The translations under genes and the position numbers were made by a program. DNA of 64,000 bases from Arenicola marina (taxonomy: Eukaryota; Annelida; Polychaeta; Arenicolidae), in contig OZ025248.1 of assembly GCA_964019135.1 (NCBI GenBank), positions 14,887,574 to 14,951,573 of the forward strand, in the 5' to 3' direction. Shown here piece by piece: positions 1-11,700 of this stretch. A model generated the notes under the pieces. That model made no database searches, was not told where the DNA came from, and saw nothing but the letters and a program-made list of their open reading frames with translations. The first letter of the stretch is position 1; every line of letters starts with the position of its first letter.

Positions 1-1755
1 AGGCCTAATTCACTCGCAGTCAGTCACAAGGCCTAATCCACTCGCAGTCAGTCACAAGGCCTAATGGACTCGCAGTCAGTCACAAGGCCTAATCCACTCG
101 CAGTCAGTCTCAAGGCCTGATCCACTCGCAGTCAGTCACAAGGCCTAATCCACTCGCAGTCAGTCACAGGGCCTAATCCACTCGCAGTCAGTCTCAAGGC
201 CTAATGGACTCGCAGTCAGTCACAAGGCCTAATCGACTCGCAGTCAGTCACAGGGCCTAATCCACTCGCAGTCAGTCTCAAGGCCTAATTCACTCGCAGT
301 CAGTCACAAGGCCTGATGGACTCGCAGTCAGTCACAAGGCCTGATCCACTCGCAGTCAGTCACAAGGCCTAATCCACTCGCAGTCAGTCACAAGGCCTAA
401 TGGACTCGCAGTCAGTCACAAGGCCTAATCCACTCGCAGTCAGTCTCAAGGCCTGATCCACTCGCAGTCAGTCACAAGGCCTAATCCACTCGCAGTCAGT
501 CACAGGGCCTAATCCACTCGCAGTCAGTCTCAAGGCCTAATCCACTCGCAGTCAGTCACAAGGCCTAATCCACTCGCAGTCAGTCTCAAGGCCTAATCCA
601 CTCGCAGTCAGTCACAAGGCCTAATTGACTCGCAGTCAGTCACAAGGCCTAATCCACTCGCAGTCAGTCTCAAGGCCTAATCCACTCGCAGTCAGTCTCA
701 AGGCCTAATGGACTCGCAGTCAGTCACAAGGCCTAATCGACTCGCAGTCAGTCACAGGGCCTAATCCACTCGCAGTCAGTCTCAAGGCCTAATTCACTCG
801 CAGTCAGTCACAAGGCCTAATCCACTCGCAGTCAGTCACAAGGCCTAATCCACTCGCAGTCAGTCACAAGGCCTAATCCACTCGCAGTCAGTCACAAGGC
901 CTAATCGACTCGCAGTCAGTCACACTGCCTAATCCACTCGCAGTCAGTCACAAGGCCTAATTGACTCGCAGTCAGTCACAAGGCCTAATCGACTCGCAGT
1001 CAGTCACACTGCCTAATCCACTCGCAGTCAGTCACAAGGCCTAATTGACTCGCAGTCAGTCACAAGGCCTAATTGACTCGCAGTCAGTCACAAGGCCTAA
1101 TTGACTCGCAGTCAGTCACAAGGCCTAATCCACTCGCAGTCAGTCACAAGGCCTAATCGACTCGCAATCAGTCACAAGGCCTAATTGACTCGCAGTCAGT
1201 CACAAGGCCTAATGGACTCGCAGTCAGTCACAAGGCCTAATCCACTCGCAGTCAGTCACAAGGCCTAATTGACTCGCAGTCAGTCACAAGGCCTAATTGA
1301 CTCGCAGTCAGTCACAAGGCCTAATTGACTCGCAGTCAGTCACAAGGCCTAATCGACTCGCAGTCAGTCACAAGGCCTAATCGAATCGCAGTCATTCACA
1401 AGGCCTAATCGACTCGCAGTCAGTCACAAGGCCTAATCGGCTCGCAGTCACAATGCCTAATCGACTCGCTGTCAGTCACAAGGCCTGATCGACTCGCAGT
1501 CAGTCACAAGGCCTAATTGACTCGCAGTCAGTCACAAGGCCTAATCGACTCGCAGTCAGTCACAAGGCCTAATTGACTCGCAGTCAGTCACAAGGCCTAA
1601 TTGACTCGCAGTCAGTCACAAGGCCTAATTGACTCGCAGTCAATCACAAGGCCTAATCGACTCGCTGTCAGTCACAAGGCCTGATCGACTCGCAGTCAGT
1701 CACAAGGCCTAATCGACTCGCAGTCAGTCACAAGGCCTAATCCGCTCGCAATTAC
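1..1755. repeat. 28-bp satellite/minisatellite array, about 62 units
   Basis: Period is exactly 28 bp; each unit begins AGGCCTAAT and contains ACTCGCAGTCAGTCAC. Units differ mainly at the base or two before ACTCG (TCC, TGG, TTG, TCG, TTC) and in TCACAAGG versus TCTCAAGG or TCACAGGG. Variant order repeats at multiples of 28: 65-205 recurs at 401-541 (shift 336) and 204-311 at 708-815 (shift 504), so there is higher-order structure. TTGACTCG units dominate after about 960. No coding potential is evident. The array continues off the left edge. Confidence 0.97.
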
Positions 1756-1889
1756 AACAGGACATTATCACAAGAATAATTCCATTCCACGCTAAAGAGA
1801 GGAAATTTGTTTCGTGCAACGTTGTCCCGTGCAATTCTATTGCTGAGATACTCCTGTTGTCTTCCTGACCAAGTCCTCTGGATTCTCTC

Positions 1890-2515
1890 TCTGGCTTGTC
1901 TTTCCGCCCAAGTCCTCTGGCCTGTCCCTCTGGTTTGACTTCACCGCTACGCCCTGTGGCCTGCCCCTCTGGCCTGCCCCTCTGGTATGACTTCACCGCT
2001 ATGCCCTGTGGCCTGCCCCTGTGGCCTGCCCCTCTGGTTCGACTTCACCGCTACGCCCTGTGGCCTGCCCTTCTGGCCTGCCCCTCTGGTATGATTTCAC
2101 CGCTAGGCCCTGTGGCCTGCCCCTCTGGCCTGTCTTCCTGACCAAGTCCTTTGGCCTGTCTTCCCGGCCTAGACATTCGGCCTCTTTCTCTCTGGCCTGT
2201 CTTCCTGGTCAAGTCCTCTGGCCTGTCTCTCTGGCCTCTCTACCCGGCCAAGTCCTGTGGCCTTCCTCTCTGGCCTGTCTTGCTGGCCAAGCCCTCTGGC
2301 CTGCCTCTCTGGCATGTCTTCCTGGCCAACTGCTCTGGCCTGCCTCTCTGGCATGTCTTCCTGGCCAAGTCCTCTGGCCTGCCTCTCTGGCATGTCTTCC
2401 TGGTCAACTGCTCTGGCCTGCCTCTCTGGCATGTCTTCCTGGCCAAGTCCTCTGGCCTGCCTCTCTGGCGTGTCTTCCTGGCCAAGTCCTCTAGCATGTC
2501 TCTCTGTCCTGCCTC
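1890..2515. repeat. C/T-rich minisatellite, 39-bp unit plus a related longer unit
   Basis: From about 2200 to 2500 a 39-bp unit containing CTGGCCTGCCTCTCTGGCA and TCTTCCTGGCCAAGTCC repeats about eight times. From about 1905 to 2120 a related unit carries GACTTCACCGCTA between CCCTCTGG blocks. Because 39 is divisible by 3, several frames stay open on both strands; these are low-complexity and I do not call them genes. Confidence 0.9.
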
Positions 2516-2559
2516 TGCCGGTCGAGCTCTCAGACCTGTTCTACAAGTGAAATACATGT

Positions 2560-5542
2560 TATATTACTTTTTGTAATCTTAAAACCTGATCGGAAACCCC
2601 ATTTTTACGATATTTTACTATTCTAAAGGTATTCGTCTTGCCGTTGAGTACACACTGGAGGCCACCTCCAGTTTTCCATTCCAGTTTTATCCAGTCTTTC
2701 ACGGTCTCGAAAAAAAATATCTTCTTCCAGCAAATCTCTGGTCGCCTGACCGTCTTCATAGGAGGATGGGGCCCTGTCAGCCATTCAGAACCCTCTCGAT
2801 ATGATCTCTCTCTCTGACCCCTCCACCCACTCCCTCTCCCACCCTAGATGTGACGTCGTGCCGGCCGAGTGAGTAGCAAACCAGGTCTATGCTGTGTGCA
2901 GCCCTTTGGGCTTTTGCGGCCTGGCAGACACGGGGACAAATCGAAAGGGTCGTAAAAGTCTGGAAGAAAATGAAAGGGAATCGAGAGTAACGTTGCGATG
3001 TCTTCACGTATTGATATATCATTTTATATGGGTTCCAGTCGGCGACTCCCCGGAGTCAATGGGCAAGTTATATTGCGATGATGGGCTAAGAAGTGGGAGG
3101 GGGAAGGGTGCTGGTGGTGGTGGTTGATATCTCATATCCTATACAGGACGAACGCCCACGTACTCTGTCCTGGTTGAGTGATAGTGGTGCTGACGCCCGG
3201 GGACGCCGCGAGCGCACGGGTGCTTGGGGTCAGGTAGCCCGCGTTCTGTCTCCGTGGGTTCTGTCTCTTGCCCCGCGCTACCCGCTTTCTGTCCGCCACG
3301 GATGTCGATACCACCGACATACCCAGGGCCTCATTCCGACCATTAAGGGTTGGTCAAACAAAAACCGTGCTTGCTGGTAACTGCAATTGTGCTTCTAACC
3401 CCGAGAAAAGCTCAGAGTGGTAACTATAATCGGTCACATATCATGATGAAACGTTATAAATGGAACATTAAATCAGTATATCGACTTTTAATACTCGTCA
3501 TTGAATTTATGACCACTTATGAGTTCAAAGCTTTTATGTCATCTGTCCAAGGAGCCAGCATGAAAGCTTGGAGTGAAACCTAACATAATTTGCCCGTCTA
3601 TACCAAGCAGGGTATAACTGCAACCAATGCAACTCCTTGCAGTTAACACAACCTACGTTATTTACTAAAATAACCCGAACAAATGGAATAGGCGGCTTAC
3701 AGGAAAGCGTTGCCAGGCAAGCGCCCCGTTTTATGGGGACAACAATCTTATCGGTATTGCAAGAGCGGGATTCTGCACAAAACTGGTCGCTTGGTGCACA
3801 CCATCTGGTAACATCCCACGGCTCGTCACGAGATTCCGTTCCCAGATGCCTACTCAAAGAAACGACGGCCCAGCGAGGTTTGCCGCCGGTCGATAGCTTC
3901 ATACCACGTGACCCATATGTCTTCCGAATACATATTTATGCGTCGGCGCGAGCGATGCATGGAATGAGAAGACCGTTACTTGGGTAGTCTTTTTCTATCG
4001 CTTATGCTGATATTGGTATTTGCAGTGATTTCCCCATCACTAGACCTGCTACTTAGAGAAGTCCCAGTTCATAATGTGACTTATTTACGAGAGCCGGGCG
4101 CTCGGTCGGTTCTGGTCACGATTATCGCGGCGGTCAGAGCGAGGGGCTGGCTATGTACAAAGGCGCCACCTAGCGGGCCGAGATTGCTCGGTTGTCCGTT
4201 TGTTATCGTCCTTTCCGCGGATGCCCCCGTTGAGTGTCAGGGACAACTATTCCCAATGCGACACAATGTCGCGGTGGGGAAATTTATTGGAAGCCTATGG
4301 CTCCAAGTTTATGATGGACTTCACATGAAACTCGGCACTCGGCCACGTGAACTGAATACGGTCGCCCTCCCAGGGTGGCATATATATTGCCCCGTGACGC
4401 CACGGCGATGGGAACCCATGCACCGTTTTATGGCCGTCCAGCGGGTGGGAGACGCCTAAAAGCGGAATTATGAACGTTCCTTTTGGCCTGTTTTATAAGT
4501 TCGTGTTTTCTCAAACGCAGATGCATATCTACAAATGATGTCCCATGTGGCGTATCCGTGATAAGCATCTCACGTGCTTAAGCGAAGTAAAAGTGAAGGG
4601 ACTACAAGCTTCATGGCGAACCATCAGCAACGTTTTCCATCCAATTTTTGTCATTAAGCCTCTCAAATACAAATACAGTCTGTGATATCTATTACTGACG
4701 TCATTATGTGGAATGCGTCCTATGCGATACCTTTGCCCAATGCCAGCGCACGACTGTTCATTGTTCATGGAGCTAGCTTTGCCCAATGGCAGCGCATGAT
4801 TTTTTCATTATTCATGGAGCTCTTTGTGTCACATCACGTAGCCATCAGCTAGCCTGTGTAAGTGTAACTAAACACGGACTGACACCGAACCAATGATGGG
4901 TAAACTGTAATTTGATGTGTTCATAATGTAACGCTACTGTTGAAATGCAATCTCTCCTACTCTCTCCAGCAAACTTTACTTTCAATCATACGGGCAATTT
5001 TTCTATGCTTTCATGTGTTCAATGCATAAGGCTAAATTTACTGAAGCCAGACAAAAGCAATACTATATCTAGTTGTGATTATGAGTTACGAGTGTAACAC
5101 AGACCCCGATACAGGCATCGGGCTTTGTTGTATGTTGTTACTATTTGAATTATGTTCTTTATAGCCTTTTATAATTTACCGTACTAACTGTTTGTGTCTA
5201 ATTGAGTTTCTATATTGGTGTAAATGTTTTACATATGATATGCTGTCGTATTATAACGGTATATATTAAGCTTCCTTTAAGTTTTATTTTGATTGTATGT
5301 CGTTTAATCTTCAATTAATTGTTGTCGTTTTTTCATTTTTATATATTAAATGAATTTACGTGTAAATGACTGCTTTAGTGGTGAGTCTCTTGTTATTCGG
5401 TTATGTTGACGCTTGTTGCTACATAGTGCATGTTGTGTTTTCTTTCCCGCCATCATTCGGTGTGCCGAACCCACACCATCCTCACCGCCACAATAACACA
5501 ACAACACGCATCTGGTGTGCTTGACACCCCACGCAATGACAG
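2560..5542. other. Non-coding stretch upstream of the first visible SLC2A13 exon
   Basis: No exon of the transporter N-terminus (first transmembrane helices, first RxGRR loop) could be found here. Reading frames of up to about 160 codons exist (for example 3980-4459 on the plus strand), but they lack recognisable domains. A short imperfect tandem duplication around TTTGCCCAATG lies at about 4732-4830. This is probably intronic or 5' flanking sequence of the transporter gene. Confidence 0.6.
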
Positions 5543-5702
5543 GCCTGACATCCATGACGACGCCTGTTTATATAGCTGAATGTGCTCCGAGAGATCGGCG
5601 CGGCTTTCTGGTTGTCATCTACCAGCTCGTGTTAACGCTCGGAATGGTTACAGCAGCTGTCATCGACGGCATCTTCAGCTTTGACTTGAACAACGGCTGG
5701 AG
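5543..5702 (+). CDS. SLC2A13: SLC2A13 exon a (helices 4-5 region)
   Basis: Acceptor AATGACAG and donor AG|GTGAGA. It encodes [20 protein letters not shown] followed by a helix and the segment NNGWR. It starts with two bases of a split Gly codon and ends two bases into Arg. Upstream exons needed for the N-terminus are not in the window. Confidence 0.92.
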
Positions 5703-8700
5703 GTGAGAATGTTTCTCTGGTTCACGACTTGGAAGCGGTATTGATGGTCGTGGGTTCACGCCAAGTGCTCAACGAAAAAGAAGCCTTCTTTGCAGGATGG
5801 AAGTCTCTTTGGTATCTAATCATGTAAGCAGGTGACATGGCCTGTGTACAGACCTCATCTCCCTCCCCCTCACCCCCACTTGCCTGTTTGCTTGCCGTGT
5901 CTGTTTGGGGCTGGGTTTCTGGCGAGGTAAGAGTGCCTAGCGGTGAGTCGATGCACTAACACACGTCAAGGTATCTCTGTAAAGCCAATCACCAAAATTT
6001 GGCTTCCGATGAATCTCCAAGCAGACCGGAAGTTACGACCATGTGAAATTTGCGACCAAGCGGAAGTTGCGAGCAACCGGAAGTAAGCGTCAGACGCCAA
6101 GCCAAACAATCACACGTCCCTCAAGTCGTTGTCTGTCCGCTGTCTATGTACGTTCGTTATGTAGTCTGGTCACTGGCAACAATGTTGATCGCTGCAATCA
6201 GTTATCTCGCACTAACTTATTTATATAAACGGAAGTTCTCAAGCTGCGTAAGGATAAACTGACAAATCACGTGTAGAAATCAAGCGAGGTTTTCTGTCAC
6301 TGCAATCAGCTGTGTGCACATATGTGACCTAACACCAATACATCCATCACATGAGCTTCAAGGCACGTGTGCCTGTTTACGAAATTTTAAACGGCCACAT
6401 AAATCATGCCTTAAAACCTGTATTGAGAAATGGTTCGCACAATCGGATTTGTTTTAAAAAAACGTGGACCGTATGCACTGCCTACGATTAAGCACAGCAG
6501 GGGCCCTGCATTAGAATAATCAGTGAAAGGTAGGGGGATGCCATTATTTGAAGGTTCGTGCTAGTCTCTGACACGAAAACCCCGTCCACATCAAGATCAC
6601 ACACGCGACCTCGGCGAGACCCAGATGGCGGCGTTTCCGCTGGGACTCCCATCCGGGTTAAATTCATATGGAAGACCTTGCCAATATCAGCTGTATGAGT
6701 GGCTTCGAGAGGTATGCCGAGCTTCGTGGGCATCGTGGAACAGGGGGAGGGAGGGGGTAGGGGGGGTCGTGACACGGCAGTATCTGTCTGGCGGCGGGGC
6801 GGCCGTGTATTGGCTGTCACAGGCAGGATGGTGACGAAATTGATCTGCGCCCCCTAGCGGGCTCGAGGGGCAGCGCCACGTGGCCGTCCAATAAAGCAGC
6901 GTGTATAGGGCTTGGGGTGGGGTGACGGTGTGTGGTCGAGGAGGGGCGGGGTGTTGAGGGGGGCAGAATGTGGAGGTGTAGGCCCCATGGCCTTGTGTGA
7001 TGTCCCCCACCCTCCATTCCACCCCGGCGACGATGCTCGATGGTGAGCTTGGATTAAGATGGCATCACTGATGGGCCGTTGATGTTGGGGAATGGAGGGG
7101 GGAGATTGGACGCGATATTTAAGGCAACGAGAGGGGTGGGGGTCTATTTTTTGGCCAAAGCTCTTGATCTCGTTTGTTGGGCCAGTCGAGTCTCAGATCT
7201 CGCGCCCCGTCGGTTTCGCTTGATATTGCGTTGGCTTGGCTAGGCTTGGCTAGGCTTTACACATACATCAGCGCACACCGTGATATAAGGCCAACCTTAT
7301 TTTCATATTCTTCCTCTCACCGACCAGGAAATATGAAGGATGAGCTCTAAATTAAACCCCAAAATATGCGTTAGAAAAATGTTTTTTTATACTACAGGCA
7401 AATGGATGCCCACGACATGGGACTCTAATTCGCTTACCCATACGGCCCGCTAGAGCCAATCGGGGACCGACAACACGCTCAGGGGCTATCTAAATGTCAG
7501 GAAGAAGCACTAGACGTTTTTATTGACGAACAAAATATAGTATTCCCAAGCATGTTTTAAGTCTTAATTCAGTTTTACGTATCCAAGTCATTGATTTTAT
7601 GATCAACCGTTCGTTTGTGTCAGAGCCAATAATAAAAAATCCTGTCGATCGTACTAGCCGTGAGGACGGACTGGTTTCCACCACGTTTCACTTACATTGG
7701 CTGCGTTAAGAAATAAACCCAGCTTACGTGCACGGCCACAAAAATCGCCTCCACGAATCGAGCAGTTATCCATCAGAATACCTGTGCCGTGACCTTTAGC
7801 TGCAACTGAACATTTTGTGGCCAGCCTCTTGTATGTTAGCATAAATCCGTACAATAGAAGTGGTACGGACGCCCGGGTTACGACCGGATTTCCGGTTTGT
7901 GCGCGGCCTCTGTTATGGTCGATTCTATCAATTCTTGCGTCACAACCATAATGGCATTTTATGTAAAGCCATTTGCTGGCGCATGTTTTAATGTTATTTC
8001 CGTAGAAATGAATTTGGTGGCTCCGTTTTTAGCGAACGTTGCATGCATGTCAATTGCTTTTCATGACAGTCAGTCACAACGCGTAAACAGGCTCGTTACT
8101 GTGTTATCCAGATGCCGGCTGCTGACTAAGTATATACATATATATATACTGTCATGGCATGTTTCTCGTTAGTGACTGTTTCGGTTTGGGTTACAGGTAT
8201 ATGCTTGGCCTGGGCGCGGTCCCATCCATAGTGCAGTTCATTAGCTTCATCTTCATGCCGGAGTCCCCAAGGTGGTTGGTGAGCAAGGGCAAGGACACCG
8301 AGGCCAGGCTGGTGGGTGCCATACCCCCTCCCCCGCCCCACCTCCATCCCCTACCGACCACGCCCAGGCTGTTTGCCTTTGTACTACTCCCACCACCAAT
8401 TTCCTTTTTTATCTTTTCGACCCCAACCCCGCTATACCCACAACACTAATAGGTACACACCGATGCTTGCTTGCTTTGTCCATTGCCCGTCTCTTTCATG
8501 ATTACTGACATTAAGTTTTACCCCCTCCCCCCCCCCCCCCCCGTTTGGAGTATGCAGGCGACTCATCCCATCCTTTGTCCTCATTCCACGCTAAAGCAAT
8601 CTCTAACCAAGCTAAAACCTCTCTCCGCGCTATAATGAAGGTGTCTCGCCGATTACGAGACGGTAACTCTCAGAGGAACTCCCGCAGTACGTAGGCAATT

Positions 8701-11700
8701 ACTTTAATGAAGGTCAAGGTCGCATGAATCAGGTTTCCGTACGTTTGGATTACGAGGCGGGAAACGACTTTCGCGGGTATCTCCGTTCCCTTGCCTTCCC
8801 ATTGTTCCTGTCCAAATTGACTGGCCCTCGGTCAGTGAGCCTGAAACAGCCCCGGGGGCAAAGGGCACACTTAATAAGTGCTTAAAGTAAGGTCATGTGA
8901 GGGCTTCTTTTCAAAGGATCAATATAACAGAATACTTTCGCATTCGCTCTGGCATATCGTTTGTGTGCAAGTGACTGTTTGATAGCGAGCTTCCATCGAC
9001 ATCATATGGAATGTATGATTGATTAAGCAGACAACCTTGAACTTTGAAAATGACGTTATCATATATCTTCATTTAGATAGTGAAATCGGCATGAAAGTAT
9101 AATTGTTGACGACAGATGGACCACGCGACGTTTTTTTTTGCATAGATGTACCACATTTAGTATCTTACAAATGCCAAACGTCTCTAACAATGCAATCATT
9201 ACCGGAGGAAAACACACTAACAGCTATCGTTTCTTAGGTGTTACAAAAGATCCGGGGAGCCGACGACATAGAAGAGGAGTTCCAAAACATCCGTTTGAGT
9301 TTTGAAGAAATGGAAGAAGAGCGAAAAGCTCGAAGTAAGCTTATATATATTATCAGACTTATGTATTGATAACGTTCGGACGTGAATCACATACCCGTTT
9401 AGGACATAAACATATGTTATATATAATATTTATTTATGTAAGGGCCTACCTAGCTACAAGGTACAGGTCACGCCTACTGTGATACCTACAGAACACGTGA
9501 ATAAAGACGCATCTGATGTTGTGGCCCCATGTTTTACCAATATGTTTGTTTCGCTGAAGGCCACAAGCCCATCATATGGCAGATGTTGCAGCACCCGGCC
9601 ACGAGAAGGGCGCTCATTATAGGCTGCAGTCTGCAGATGGTCCAGCAGATTGCAGGCATCAACACCGTCATGTAGGTAGACGCCAAAGCTACCTTGGTGC
9701 ACAACACACAATTAGATAGAGATAGGTCACCATAATAGGTATCAGTTAACATGCGTGGATTAATAATTGTACTAACCGCACAATTTATGCTTGGGGAAAT
9801 ATAGGGAAGAAGATCTAGGTCAAAATAGAAAAAGATGCCCTCTTCTCACCAGACTTATTTGTCTGCTTTATTAGACCGTGTGTTTGTGATTCGCAGGTAC
9901 TACAGCGCCACCATCATTAAGATGTCTGGCGTGAAGAGTGAAACAGCTGCCATCTGGCTTTCAGCTGTAACGGCCGCCGTCAATTTCCTCTTCACCTTTG
10001 TGGGTCTTTACCTCGTGGAGAAGATCGGACGGCGACCGCTGTTACTGTGCAGTCTCATAGGTAGGATATTTATATGTATGTCATAAAAAACCAAAATACT
10101 TCCTCTTAATTTTAGACATGTAATCCATTTCTCAAGACATAATAATTTGCAGCTTTAAAGGGAACCGCCAGCCTGGCCTCTAACGCTGCTTTACCGATTC
10201 ATATAATACCCAATCGTCTATCCTCCAAATGACAGAATTTTTCGTCCTTTCTATAGCTCACAATAACATTTAGAAGTGACCGCCGGGCTCGATTTCGCCG
10301 CCTACCCAGGCGGCAGCCCTTTTTGGAATTCTGTTCGCGCTTGACCAATCAGGAGGGGATACTCTAATTTATTCAAACCGGAAATTGCGCCTATTGTGTG
10401 AGCAAAACATGAACGCGTCATCATCGCTAATCTAAAGAGCTGCGATTCTAACTCCAATCATGGCATTGTTGTGGAGTCAATCGTCGCAAGACATATATCA
10501 ATATGTTTGGACGGAGTTTTTCTATGAAACACTAAGATCTTGCGCTACTGCGCGGCTTGGAACTGCTGCTGTTCATCTGTAAATCGCGGCCCTGATCTCT
10601 CTCTCTGCGAGTGATAACGTAAGGCGGTGCCACGTGAATAGTCACAATACGCGTCACTGCTCCCGGAAAAATGGCGCTCTGCTTGACATTGCTGGGGGCG
10701 GGTTGCCCTAATTTTTTTCTCCTTACCAGTCGGCCCAAACGAAGCGTTAACACTCGCCAATTGAATTTAAAGATGTAAACTTTCGGTGCAGATCGCGATT
10801 AAATCAGGTTGGTCACCCGCTTTAAATAAACGGATATGACGATATATATAGATTTTAAAATATAACTACGAACTGTTACTAAACATGGCAGCAATCCTCA
10901 ACCCCCCCAACCCCTTCACCCTGTGGTTAGTTTTCTCATCATATCCGATACCGTGTCTACGGCTTTTTTAAAAATCTAACAAATGCTTCTGCTCTGCCCC
11001 CAAAATAGAACTTCCATTAGATGGCGCTTCCGCCTCTTTCCTAATATAAAGCGACGCCTAGCGGAGGGTGGGGGGGGGTCGATGGCGGAGAGTGACAAAC
11101 ATTCCTGTAATATAGCGAGTGGAACAGTCCATGTTGTACACTGAATTGACGCATATGTTCTTCAGGAGCTATCATCAGCCTGGCGTGGCTTGCAATAGGC
11201 TTCAACCTGGCTGCTGTCAACTCGCCCGCCATCTCCTACGGCGAGGGCGACCAGGGTCACTGCAACTCTTACGGGTCAGACGTCGGTCCACGGTGTCCAT
11301 CGAGTGCACGGTGTATAAAGATATCCACACTCATGAATTGTTTCAGAATGGCACAATGGCTTCAACCTTGCAGGAGGCAATAGTAATCAACTAATAAGTA
11401 GCTATCATTCGATTTATGTATTTATTTGGACGTTCGCGCCTCTTTATGCACCTCCCCGTCTTAATTATGCTTATATTATGGTTCACATGTTTATATCATA
11501 TGTATACTTCTAATATATATTGTCATAAGCGGCTTACTCTTCATCGTCTGTCCCACAGAACGTGCAACGACTGCATGCGGGATTTGTATTGTGGCTACTG
11601 TTACATTGACGCCAAGGCCGGCCCAGGCAACGGCTCCTGCCTAGCAACCGACTACGACAACCCCGTGACGGCCGCTGGGGGGCGCTGCAACTCGACGGTG

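Noticed and set aside
1-1755. CRISPR-like regular repeats
   Set aside because: The 28-bp units are directly adjacent with no unique spacers, and the sequence is clearly eukaryotic; it is a satellite array.
3980-4459. 160-codon plus-strand open frame upstream of SLC2A13
   Set aside because: No recognisable motif, no splice context matching the transporter, and composition like the surrounding intergenic sequence.
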